From Candidatus Diapherotrites archaeon (GTDB lineage Archaea > Iainarchaeota > Iainarchaeia > Iainarchaeales > 1-14-0-10-31-34), in NCBI GenBank assembly GCA_040755695.1, contig JBFMAK010000001.1:1-64000 (forward strand): DNA of 64,000 bases, read 5' to 3'. The notes under the pieces were generated by a model, which searched no databases, was not told where the DNA came from, and saw only the letters and a program-made list of their open reading frames with translations. A program made the translations under genes and the position numbers. Position 1 is the stretch's first letter; every line of letters begins with the position of its first letter. Positions 38,160-45,490 of this stretch are shown here, piece by piece.

Positions 38160-39698
38160 ATGACAGAAAAAGAAATAGGCACTGTTATATCAACCCTTGA
38201 CTCGCCGAGCCCTTCACTTGTAAGATTCGTGGTGAACGAAGGAATAGTGCACAGGGGCCAGTTCGTTGAAATGCAGTACAGCGAAGGCACACTCATTGCT
38301 CTTGTGTCAAATGTAGTAAAAACAAACAGGTATTTCGAAAGGGCTGACTCAGTGAAAGAATTCGAGTCAGACGGAAAAGCATTAATAGAACAGTTCCCCA
38401 CAACAGAATGGGAATTCCTTGTAGCAGAAACAAAGCCTTTAGGCGTATTCACAGAAAAGCTGACAAAAAGAAGCACTTATCCCCCGAGCCCGGGCACAAA
38501 AGTAAAAATTGCAACAAAAGAAAACCTGAAGAAGTTTTTTTCCTTTGACGAAAAAAACGGCCTTCACTTGGGAGAAATAGAATACCATGAAAACCCAGTG
38601 CAATTGAATATGACAAAACTCCTGCAAAAGCATTGCGCTGTTCTTGCTCAATCCGGTTTCGGAAAGTCGTACCTTATTGGAATTTTACTGGAAGAACTCC
38701 TTGAAAGAAAAAAAGACGAGGGAAGAATTGCAACAATTGTATTGGACGTGCACGGAGAATACACTTCCTTCGCTGAACCCATAACAGACAAAAAACACAA
38801 GGACTACAGCAATAAAACCAGATTGGTGAGAGCAAGAGAAATAAAAATTGGCGTTCCAAAAATTTCAGCTGGAATGCTTGCATCAATTCTCCCTGGATTA
38901 AGTGCCCCACAGAAAAGGGATTTAGGCAAGGTAATAACAAAACTGCAAAAGGAAATGAGGGAAGGACTGGGCCCATACAACCTGAACGCAATAAAATCCG
39001 AACTCCTCCAAGACGAAAGCATAAAAGAGAACACCCAGAAAGCACTTATAGGATGGATAATGGAATTAGAAGAACTCCATATCTTCTCAGAGGTTGATGC
39101 CCCAAGCATTGAAGATGTTGTAGGCTCAGGCCTGCTTACAGTAATAGACTTGAGCGACATAATAAACTTAAAGAAAAAACAAATTATAGTGAATTATCTT
39201 GCTCACAAGCTCTTTGACCTTAGAAGAAAAAAAATTATTCCCCCATTCCTTTTGGTTTTGGAGGAGGCCCACCAATTCATCCCAGAAAAGGCCGGAAGAG
39301 AGTCAGCCATAGCACGATACATCCTTGAGACAATTGCAAGGGAAGGAAGAAAATTTGGGGCCTCACTCTGCCTTATATCACAGAGGCCAATTCAATTGAG
39401 CACCACAGTGCTTTCACAATGCAACACTCATATCATATTGCGCATTACAAACCCTTACGACCTAAAACATATTGGCGAAAGCTCTGAGGGCTTAGACCAG
39501 AGGGCACTAGAAATGATTACAGTTCTAAGAGTGGGAGAAGCATTAATGCTAGGAGAAGCAACAGGCTTCCCCTTATTCTTTAAAGTGCGAGAAAGAAAAT
39601 CTCTTGAGAGCAAGCACGAGAAGCCCTTAGAGAAAGCAGCAGTAGAATTCGAAGAAGGCAACCAAAAAAAAGAAGACGAAGCAAAAGAATTTCTGTAA
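38160..39698 (+). CDS. herA: HerA bipolar DNA helicase/translocase
   Basis: This hexameric ATPase cooperates with NurA and Mre11-Rad50 in end resection. The ATG at 38160 (MTEKEIGTVIST) is preferred over the in-frame GTG at 38148. The protein has an N-terminal HAS barrel, Walker A AQSGFGKSYLIG, Walker B LLVLEEAHQFIP, the sensor and arginine-finger region (EGRKFGASLCLISQRP, QCNTHIILR) and a C-terminal brace. At about 512 residues, length is normal. NurA is 2.2 kb upstream. Confidence 0.94.
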   Translation: MTEKEIGTVISTLDSPSPSLVRFVVNEGIVHRGQFVEMQYSEGTLIALVSNVVKTNRYFERADSVKEFESDGKALIEQFPTTEWEFLVAETKPLGVFTEKLTKRSTYPPSPGTKVKIATKENLKKFFSFDEKNGLHLGEIEYHENPVQLNMTKLLQKHCAVLAQSGFGKSYLIGILLEELLERKKDEGRIATIVLDVHGEYTSFAEPITDKKHKDYSNKTRLVRAREIKIGVPKISAGMLASILPGLSAPQKRDLGKVITKLQKEMREGLGPYNLNAIKSELLQDESIKENTQKALIGWIMELEELHIFSEVDAPSIEDVVGSGLLTVIDLSDIINLKKKQIIVNYLAHKLFDLRRKKIIPPFLLVLEEAHQFIPEKAGRESAIARYILETIAREGRKFGASLCLISQRPIQLSTTVLSQCNTHIILRITNPYDLKHIGESSEGLDQRALEMITVLRVGEALMLGEATGFPLFFKVRERKSLESKHEKPLEKAAVEFEEGNQKKEDEAKEFL

Positions 39699-39757
39699 AA
39701 TTCAAGGGAATTCTACTTCAGCAAGCATTTAATAATCAAATTAAAATCAAATTTTTA

Positions 39758-40168
39758 ATGGCTGAAAGAATTTACGTTGATACCAATATTTACTTAGATT
39801 ATTTTGAGGAAAGAAAGAACGGTTTCAGGCCGTTAAGTGAATTTGCTTTCCAGGTATTCAAGAGAACCTTGGAGTGCGAATTTGAAATAGTGATCAGTGA
39901 CTGGGTAATTGAAGAAATTTTTAGGCAAAAATTTCCCGAAATAAAATTTGATTTGCTTGTAAAAGAACTTTTATGCAAAAGAAAAATCATTAAAGTTAGA
40001 AAAACTGAACAAGACTTAATTAATGCAAGGAAGCATGAAAATTTCAGCGATGCTCTTCATGCAATCATTGCAAATAAAGCTAATTGTAAAAAGATAGTTA
40101 CAAGAAACCTTGAGGATTTTTTAGGCGTCAGGCACCTTGTTGAGACCGTATTTCCTGAAAATCTCTGA
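39758..40168 (+). CDS. PIN-domain protein
   Basis: The 136-residue protein has the PIN start IYVDTNIYLDYF (first Asp), a middle acidic stretch WVIEEIF, NFSDALHAIIA (Asp) and IVTRNLEDF near the end. It is a likely toxin nuclease. No antitoxin lies on the same strand. Two ribbon-helix-helix genes face it on the opposite strand, and its last 48 bases overlap the 3' end of the nearer one. An antisense antitoxin arrangement is possible. Confidence 0.83.
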   Translation: MAERIYVDTNIYLDYFEERKNGFRPLSEFAFQVFKRTLECEFEIVISDWVIEEIFRQKFPEIKFDLLVKELLCKRKIIKVRKTEQDLINARKHENFSDALHAIIANKANCKKIVTRNLEDFLGVRHLVETVFPENL

Positions 40169-40420
40169 AGGATTCTTTTTTGCATATTCCTCGAATAACT
40201 TGTTTCTTTCTTCTTTTGTCATTCTTTTAATCCCTTTAACGCTGCCCTTAAGTTTTTCAAGCCTTCTTACAGCCATCACTGTTTGAAATTCTTCAACCTT
40301 TTTTCTTACGGCCTCCCTGATAAACTCTTGAATTGAATTGAAGCCGTTTTCCCTTACAATCTCTGTTGAATCCTTGTACAATTTATCAGAGACCCTTAAG
40401 TGAACAAGTTTATTTGCCAT
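40121..40420 (-). CDS. Ribbon-helix-helix protein (99 aa), candidate antitoxin
   Basis: The ATG at 40420 (MANKLVHLRVSDKLYKDSTEIV) opens an RHH domain: beta strand KLVHLRVS, then helices with FNSIQEFIREAVRKKV. The C-terminal half is a basic tail ending near the PIN stop. Longer frames from 40438 add six residues. RHH proteins repress their own promoters and neutralise PIN toxins in VapBC pairs. Confidence 0.78.
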   Translation of the reverse strand: MANKLVHLRVSDKLYKDSTEIVRENGFNSIQEFIREAVRKKVEEFQTVMAVRRLEKLKGSVKGIKRMTKEERNKLFEEYAKKNPSEIFRKYGLNKVPDA

Positions 40421-40453
40421 GATACAATTTGATACCAAATGATATAAAAGACT

Positions 40454-40717
40454 TTACCTCAGCCCTAATTTCCTGAGCCTCTCGTGGGGGTCTTCATTAA
40501 TGTAATCAATCAATGCTTTGTCCAAGTCATTTGAAGAAATTCTCTGAAGACCCGGGCCTTTCTCTTTCCCAAGGCCTGAATGCTCCTGAATATGATTCCT
40601 GACTGCAGACCTCACAAACTCAGTGCGCGAGGCATAAAAGCCTTCCTTTACCATCTTGTCTATTTTTGCCAAATCCTGCTTGGAGAAATTAATCAGCACG
40701 GCTTTTACTTGGCTCAC
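40454..40717 (-). CDS. Ribbon-helix-helix (CopG-like) protein (87 aa)
   Basis: A GTG start at 40717 follows GAGGT. The N-terminal RHH has strand AVLINFSKQDLAKID and helix ASRTEFVRSAVRNHIQEH. The C-terminal tail ends DPHERLRKLGLR, similar to the tail of the neighbouring RHH protein, so the two are probably diverged paralogues. It likely acts as a dimeric DNA-binding repressor. Confidence 0.8.
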   Translation of the reverse strand: MSQVKAVLINFSKQDLAKIDKMVKEGFYASRTEFVRSAVRNHIQEHSGLGKEKGPGLQRISSNDLDKALIDYINEDPHERLRKLGLR

Positions 40718-40815
40718 AAAAAAAACCTCACTAAAATAATGCGTTCCACCTTAATAAACTTAACGCAAAAGCAATACAAAAAATATATATTTAATATATA
40801 AAATAAATATATTTA

Positions 40816-42267
40816 CTAAGAACCTTTTTCTTTCAATTTCTGCCATTCCTTTTCATTTAAAATGCATCCGGGGTCTGAGCGCCTTACATCCTTGTAGTAG
40901 CCGTAAGCTCTCGCCCTGCAGCCACCACAAATGTTCCTGTGCACGCATTTCTGGCAATTGCCCTTGAAATTCTTTCTGTCTCTCAGTTCCTTCATTGTTT
41001 TATTGTTCTGCCATACATCAATTAAGTCATCTTTCCTTATGTTCCCGCAGACTATTGGGATAAAAACGCAGGGCTCAATGTTTCCGTTTGGTTCTATGGC
41101 GCAGTAAAGCCTTGCTGTGCCGCAGCCTCCGATGAAGTCGGCCAAAAATTTTGTTGCAGCAGAATCATAGGACTGGCTGAACACATCAAAATGGGTTAAG
41201 GAAGATGCTGCGCCGAATGCACTGCAAACCTTTGCGTACTGTGGTGCAGTGGAAAGTATTGAAAGCTTGCCTCTTTTCCCTATCTGGGAAGCAAGATATT
41301 CCAGCAGTTTTTCCCTTTCCTTTGGGCCTATATCAAGATTTACTATTCCCTTGCCCCTTCCAGTTGGAATAAAATTGTAATGCATGAAAAGGTCAACGCC
41401 TAATTTTTCTGCCAAGTCAATTGCTGCAGGGACTTCCTTTAGATTATGCTTTGTTATGGTCATTGCAATTCCAATTGCCATTCCTGAGCCTACAGCATTC
41501 CTTATTCCCTTGATTGTCTTTTCAAATGCTTTTCTGCCCCTAAAAGCATTATGAGTTGAAGCCTTTGCCCCGTCCAAGGAAACCTGAATGTAAAGGCAAT
41601 TAGCTGCCTTCAATTTCTTTACCTTCTCTTTCGTGAGCAGGGTTGCATTAGTTGCAATGGAAAATCCCATTTCATTTTCTTTGATTCTTTTCGCAATCTT
41701 GAAGAGGTCAGACCTTGCAAGAGGCTCTCCGCCTGAGATGGCAATATATGCAACACCCCAGCCTGCCATTTTATCCACTGCATGCAATGCCTCTTCTGTT
41801 GTGAACTCATCAGGGGCCCTCTTGTGGGCGTCCTCATAGCAGTGCTTGCAGGCAAGATTGCAGGCTTTTGTAACATTCCACACAATCAGAAAAGGGGAAT
41901 AAGAAGTAAAAGGTTTTGTTGGGCCGTATTTGGCTATGCCTTCAAGCACGGCTGCAAGGCCTTTCCTCCAGACAGGGTCTTTAAGGGTCAAAATTATGTC
42001 AGCCTTTTTTGTTTTGGTGGTGCCCGCAAAACCGTCCAGAATTTTTCCCACAATAAATCTAGCTGTCTTGCACCTAATGCATAATTCCTGTTTTTCTCCT
42101 GCATAATCTTTGAGGATAAGTTCAATCCTTCTCCCGCAAGTGCACCTGTTAGTGCAGAAACTCAAAATTTTTCTTGTTACAGGATTGCCTAACCAACCCT
42201 CAATCAATTTAGCCATTTTTTGTGCATCATGCTCTTCGCTACCATGATGTCTGGCTATATTTATCAT
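40816..42267 (-). CDS. Radical SAM/SPASM protein with N-terminal Cys cluster (483 aa)
   Basis: The radical SAM core carries CNLACKHC at about 135-142 for the catalytic 4Fe-4S cluster, with SGGEPLARSDLF as SAM-contact motif. The SPASM region near the C-terminus contains CGTARLYCAIEPNG, CVFIPIVCGN and CQKCVHRNICGGC, which bind auxiliary clusters. The first 70 residues hold another set, CTNRCTCGRR and CIRCKTARF, uncommon in this group. The enzyme probably modifies a peptide or assembles a cofactor. Paralogues in archaea are often called heme-biosynthesis or tungsten-enzyme maturases, but no partner is visible here. Confidence 0.87.
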   Translation of the reverse strand: MINIARHHGSEEHDAQKMAKLIEGWLGNPVTRKILSFCTNRCTCGRRIELILKDYAGEKQELCIRCKTARFIVGKILDGFAGTTKTKKADIILTLKDPVWRKGLAAVLEGIAKYGPTKPFTSYSPFLIVWNVTKACNLACKHCYEDAHKRAPDEFTTEEALHAVDKMAGWGVAYIAISGGEPLARSDLFKIAKRIKENEMGFSIATNATLLTKEKVKKLKAANCLYIQVSLDGAKASTHNAFRGRKAFEKTIKGIRNAVGSGMAIGIAMTITKHNLKEVPAAIDLAEKLGVDLFMHYNFIPTGRGKGIVNLDIGPKEREKLLEYLASQIGKRGKLSILSTAPQYAKVCSAFGAASSLTHFDVFSQSYDSAATKFLADFIGGCGTARLYCAIEPNGNIEPCVFIPIVCGNIRKDDLIDVWQNNKTMKELRDRKNFKGNCQKCVHRNICGGCRARAYGYYKDVRRSDPGCILNEKEWQKLKEKGS

Positions 42268-42470
42268 TAAATTTTTTGCCAGTAAAATTCCCCCAAAAAA
42301 TTTTATGTAGCAATAACATTAAAAACAAAACATAGTTATGTATAATTTAATGTTTTTTTCTGCATAATGCTTGTGCAACACATATATTAATTGTATATAT
42401 TTTTTATATATTTCACGGGAGTTGTGCCCTTGGATTCTGCTTTATAAAGTCCTCAAAGTTCTTTGTTTGT

Positions 42471-43979
42471 ATGGAAAAAAAATTCTTTCTGGAGAGCGCC
42501 TGCTATAATGAGGGCTTAAGGCAGGTTGCAGTGAAGTTTTCCAATAACGAGAATAGCGAATTGGTAAGGCACAAGTTTTTTCCTTATTTTTATGTTCCAG
42601 TCAATTCTAAAAAAGAGTTTTTGCTTCTCAATGAGCTGCTTAGGGCCTTTGGAACAAAAAAATTGAAGTTGCAGAAGATTAAGGGTGAAAATTTTCTTGT
42701 GAAGGCTGTTTCTTTTTCTGCACTAAAAGAATTTCATTCCCTCTTGTGTGCTTCAACCAGCCTGCGTCCTTTGCTCCCGAAACCCGAAAGGCAGTTTTTG
42801 ATTGAAAAGGACTGGAGCTATTTTGATTCCTTCACTTTGATTGAATCGAATGCAGAAAAAGTGAATGAATTTTGCTTCCCTGAAATTGAATTGGATTTTC
42901 TGCCCTCAAAACTGAAGGAATTTGTTTCTGGTCTTCTGCTTTCAGACAATACCGCAGCAAAAAAACTGCTTGAATCCATTGCCCTCTCAAATCTTTTGTG
43001 TCTTCATGTTACAGAGCTCCCAAAAAATGAGAATGAAATCACTGATGCCCTCCTAGAAAAAATTTATTTCAAGAATGGAATTGCCTTCAATGAAAGAAAA
43101 AACCTTTTCTTTGGAAATGAATTTGAGAAAAAGAAATTTTATGAGAGCAAAAGCATTAAATGTGAGCTTGATTTCTCTCACGTACTCTCAACCCTGCTGT
43201 GTTTTCCGTTCTTTAACGCGAGCATTGATTCAATGGACTGCGATTGCTGCAGGCCAGAATCGCTTGAAGCAAAAAATTTGAGCCCAAGTTCTTTAATTGA
43301 AGTAAAATTCTTGTCTGACGGCTTCTATTTTGAGTCCATGAACCCTTATTATTCTTCTGCAATTCACAATTGCCTTGAAGGCAAGCAGAAGAGAATGAAA
43401 TTAAAGCAGGAATGGTTTTTGAATTCAATTCCTTTGGGGCCGTTCTATAGGAATCAGGTTCTCAGGGTTTCATTATGTGACATTTCCCCTTTGATTCATA
43501 AAAACCAGGCTGTAATAATGCAAGACCATGAACTTCACTGGTTCTGCAGGAGCAAAGAAAGCTTTCTCTCAAAAGAATTATTTGAATTGAATAATTCAAT
43601 TGTTCAAACTGAAAGAAGGATTAACGAATCAGAGGCAGAAAAGGCAATGAAGTCCTCCTTGAGCGCCTTCACTGAATTAGAGTACAGCGCTGAATTCAAT
43701 TACCTTAAGGTGTTTAATTCAAAGGCAAAGCATTTGTTTGAGGGCATTCCAAAAAATCTTGCTTCAAAGAACTCTAAATTCTTTTCTTTGGATTTGGCTG
43801 AGGCAATTGAATGCATCAAAAACCAGACACTCCAAAAATTCAGGGAGCTCACAGTACAGAAGGGAGTGAAAATATTTAATTCCCAAAACATAAAGACAGT
43901 TGTTTCCTCTCCCGTTCCCCTTCTCTTGGCTAAAGAATTTGCAGAAAAAGAGAAGCTACCTCTGCCTGAAATAAAATAA
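42471..43979 (+). CDS. Orphan protein, 502 aa, N-terminus vaguely like B-family polymerase N domain
   Basis: No catalytic motif is recognised. The opening, a repetitive beta strand followed by FFPYFYVPV and then PERQFLIEKDWSYFDSF, has the rhythm of the N-terminal domain of archaeal PolB, but the exonuclease FDIE and polymerase motifs are missing. Later parts contain CDCC at about 257-260, SLIEVKFLSDGFYFESMN and PLGPFYRNQ. A divergent or inactivated polymerase-related protein is one option; a lineage-specific DNA-repair accessory is another. The composition matches neighbours and the frame is intact. Confidence 0.6.
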   Translation: MEKKFFLESACYNEGLRQVAVKFSNNENSELVRHKFFPYFYVPVNSKKEFLLLNELLRAFGTKKLKLQKIKGENFLVKAVSFSALKEFHSLLCASTSLRPLLPKPERQFLIEKDWSYFDSFTLIESNAEKVNEFCFPEIELDFLPSKLKEFVSGLLLSDNTAAKKLLESIALSNLLCLHVTELPKNENEITDALLEKIYFKNGIAFNERKNLFFGNEFEKKKFYESKSIKCELDFSHVLSTLLCFPFFNASIDSMDCDCCRPESLEAKNLSPSSLIEVKFLSDGFYFESMNPYYSSAIHNCLEGKQKRMKLKQEWFLNSIPLGPFYRNQVLRVSLCDISPLIHKNQAVIMQDHELHWFCRSKESFLSKELFELNNSIVQTERRINESEAEKAMKSSLSAFTELEYSAEFNYLKVFNSKAKHLFEGIPKNLASKNSKFFSLDLAEAIECIKNQTLQKFRELTVQKGVKIFNSQNIKTVVSSPVPLLLAKEFAEKEKLPLPEIK

Positions 43980-43980
43980 A

Positions 43981-44014
43981 TTTTTAAATGTTAGTATATA
44001 CTAACGTATATACT
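43981..44014 (+). promoter_or_regulatory. Promoter with perfect palindrome before the DUF2080-MNT gene
   Basis: The TATA-like TTTTTAAATG (43981-43990) is followed by the perfect 14-bp palindrome TTAGTATATACTAA (43991-44004), then CG and a second TATATACTA (44007-44015) that runs into the ATG at 44015. The spacing implies a leaderless transcript and an operator between TATA box and start. This is a likely autoregulatory site for the encoded AbrB-like domain. Confidence 0.55.
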
Positions 44015-44860
44015 ATGATAAAAAATTATGACATTTACGAAGAAGTAGTAAAACAAGTTGTTCCGTTCGGCAACGGCAGCATTGTTTACACCCCTAAAAA
44101 GTGGATTGGACAAACTGTTAGAGTAATTCTTGAAGGGGAGCCTGTTAATATTAAGGAAAGCGTGGTTGAATTGCTTCAGCCTTTCTTAGAGAACATTAAA
44201 GGGGTCTTTCTTTACGGCTCCTTTGCCAGAAACGAGCAGGCGCCAGACTCAGACATAGATGTATTAGTTGTCGCTGACAAAAAATTCAAGTTAGAAAAAA
44301 AAAGCAGGTTTGATTTCACAGTAATAGAAGAAGCCACTCTAAGAAAAGAACTGAAAGGAAAAGACCCTTTTTATACTTATTTAGTTCTACAGGAAGCAAA
44401 ACCTATCATAAATAAGGCTTTACTAAAAGAATTAAAAGAAATAAAAATCAATAAGTGTGATTTCAAATGGCTTTTAGAGGAAGCTGAAAGCGCTTTAAAG
44501 ATTGCAGAAGAATTCCTGAAATTAGATAAATTACAAGAAAGAAAAAAACTTGACTCAACTGCAATAGTTCACACAATAGTTTTAAGGCTCAAAAATCTCT
44601 TCTGGCTCCAATGCATTCTAAAAAACGAAAAATACTCAAATAAAGAATTTAAGTCTTTTCTTCACAAAAAAGGCTTGCCTAAAGAATTGATAGAAAAATT
44701 TTATGACTTGTACAGGGCAGAAAGAGACGAAAAGGGCACTCCAGTCAAAGTTTCAGTTGAAGACACCGAAAAACTATATGAAGTTGCCAAAAGAGAATTA
44801 ATAGAAATGAGAGAGGTATTGCACAAATGTCTTCAAAAAAGAAAGCATTCAAAGGAATAA
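44015..44860 (+). CDS. Fusion of DUF2080 (AbrB-like), nucleotidyltransferase and HEPN-like domains
   Basis: Residues 1-45 match DUF2080: VVPFGNGSIVYTPKKWIGQ. Residues 55-140 form an MNT nucleotidyltransferase with VFLYGSFARNEQAPDSDIDVLVV, including GS and D-x-D. Residues 150-270 are helical with a HEPN-like layout (AESALKIAEEFLKL, then TAIVHTIVLRLKNLFWLQ). The protein would combine DNA-binding antitoxin, AMP-transferase and toxin-like parts in one chain. The next small gene overlaps its end by 34 bases. The start is set by the promoter palindrome; an upstream in-frame ATG at 43988 lies within the operator. Confidence 0.72.
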   Translation: MIKNYDIYEEVVKQVVPFGNGSIVYTPKKWIGQTVRVILEGEPVNIKESVVELLQPFLENIKGVFLYGSFARNEQAPDSDIDVLVVADKKFKLEKKSRFDFTVIEEATLRKELKGKDPFYTYLVLQEAKPIINKALLKELKEIKINKCDFKWLLEEAESALKIAEEFLKLDKLQERKKLDSTAIVHTIVLRLKNLFWLQCILKNEKYSNKEFKSFLHKKGLPKELIEKFYDLYRAERDEKGTPVKVSVEDTEKLYEVAKRELIEMREVLHKCLQKRKHSKE

Positions 44861-44994
44861 AATCTATTGAGAAGCGAATTAAAGAGCACGAACAAAAACT
44901 TGCTGAAGCAATATCAGAAGATGGAAGACAATACCTCTTCAAAGACATTGCCAGACTGAAAAAACAGAAAGAGAAAAAAGAAGAACAGCTTTAG
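44827..44994 (+). CDS. Small helical protein (55 aa) coupled to the MNT fusion
   Basis: A 55-codon frame starts inside the end of the fusion gene (34-base overlap) and encodes a Lys/Glu-rich, probably helical peptide (KKAFKGIKSIEKRIKEHEQKL, ending KKQKEKKEEQL). Small partner proteins of this type accompany some HEPN/MNT loci. The overlap and preserved frame suggest it is translated. Confidence 0.55.
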   Translation: MSSKKKAFKGIKSIEKRIKEHEQKLAEAISEDGRQYLFKDIARLKKQKEKKEEQL

Positions 44995-45076
44995 AGGCTA
45001 AGCTTTTTAATTCTTTTCAAGTAAAATTCAGTACTATTGCTATTGAGTTAAAACTATTTTTTTTGCGTGAAACTGA

Positions 45077-45292
45077 ATGGAAGCACTGACAAGGTTTGAG
45101 AAGGCAAGAATAATAAGCGCGAGAGCCCTTCAATTATCGTTGGGGGCGCCCCCTTTGGTTGAAGTGCCCAAGGCTTCTTCACCAATAGATGTTGCTGGAG
45201 CCGAATTCAACGAAAAAATGATTCCATTGGTTGTGCTGCGAAGATATCCTAATGGCGAAGTAAAGAAAGTAAGCTTGAGTGAAGGGGATTGA
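45077..45292 (+). CDS. rpoK: DNA-directed RNA polymerase subunit K (Rpo6)
   Basis: The 71-residue protein shows the omega/Rpo6 signature LTRFEKARIISARALQLSLGAPPLVEV, then IPLVVLRRYPNGE, with normal archaeal length. It stabilises the polymerase clamp and assembly. It joins the S17e gene directly, without a spacer. Confidence 0.93.
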   Translation: MEALTRFEKARIISARALQLSLGAPPLVEVPKASSPIDVAGAEFNEKMIPLVVLRRYPNGEVKKVSLSEGD

Positions 45293-45484
45293 ATGGGCAA
45301 GGCTGTGCCGAGAGGCGTTAAATCAAGGGCTCACAAGCTCATGGAGCTGCATGAAGGAAAGTTCTCTCCAGATTTCGAAAAGAACAAGGAATTCATCAAT
45401 TCCTTAAAGCTTCCATTCCCAAGAAAAATCCGCAATCTCATTGCAGGCTTCATTACAAGGGAAGCAAAGGCAAAAAGCAGTTAA
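45293..45484 (+). CDS. rps17e: Ribosomal protein S17e
   Basis: The 63-residue protein has the S17e pattern: VKSRAHKLMELHEGKFSPDFEKNKEFINSL, then LPFPRKIRNLIAGFITRE. This small-subunit protein is standard in archaea. It follows rpoK with no spacer. It converges with Rad50, the two stop codons being 6 bases apart. Confidence 0.92.
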   Translation: MGKAVPRGVKSRAHKLMELHEGKFSPDFEKNKEFINSLKLPFPRKIRNLIAGFITREAKAKSS

Positions 45485-45490
45485 TTTTTT

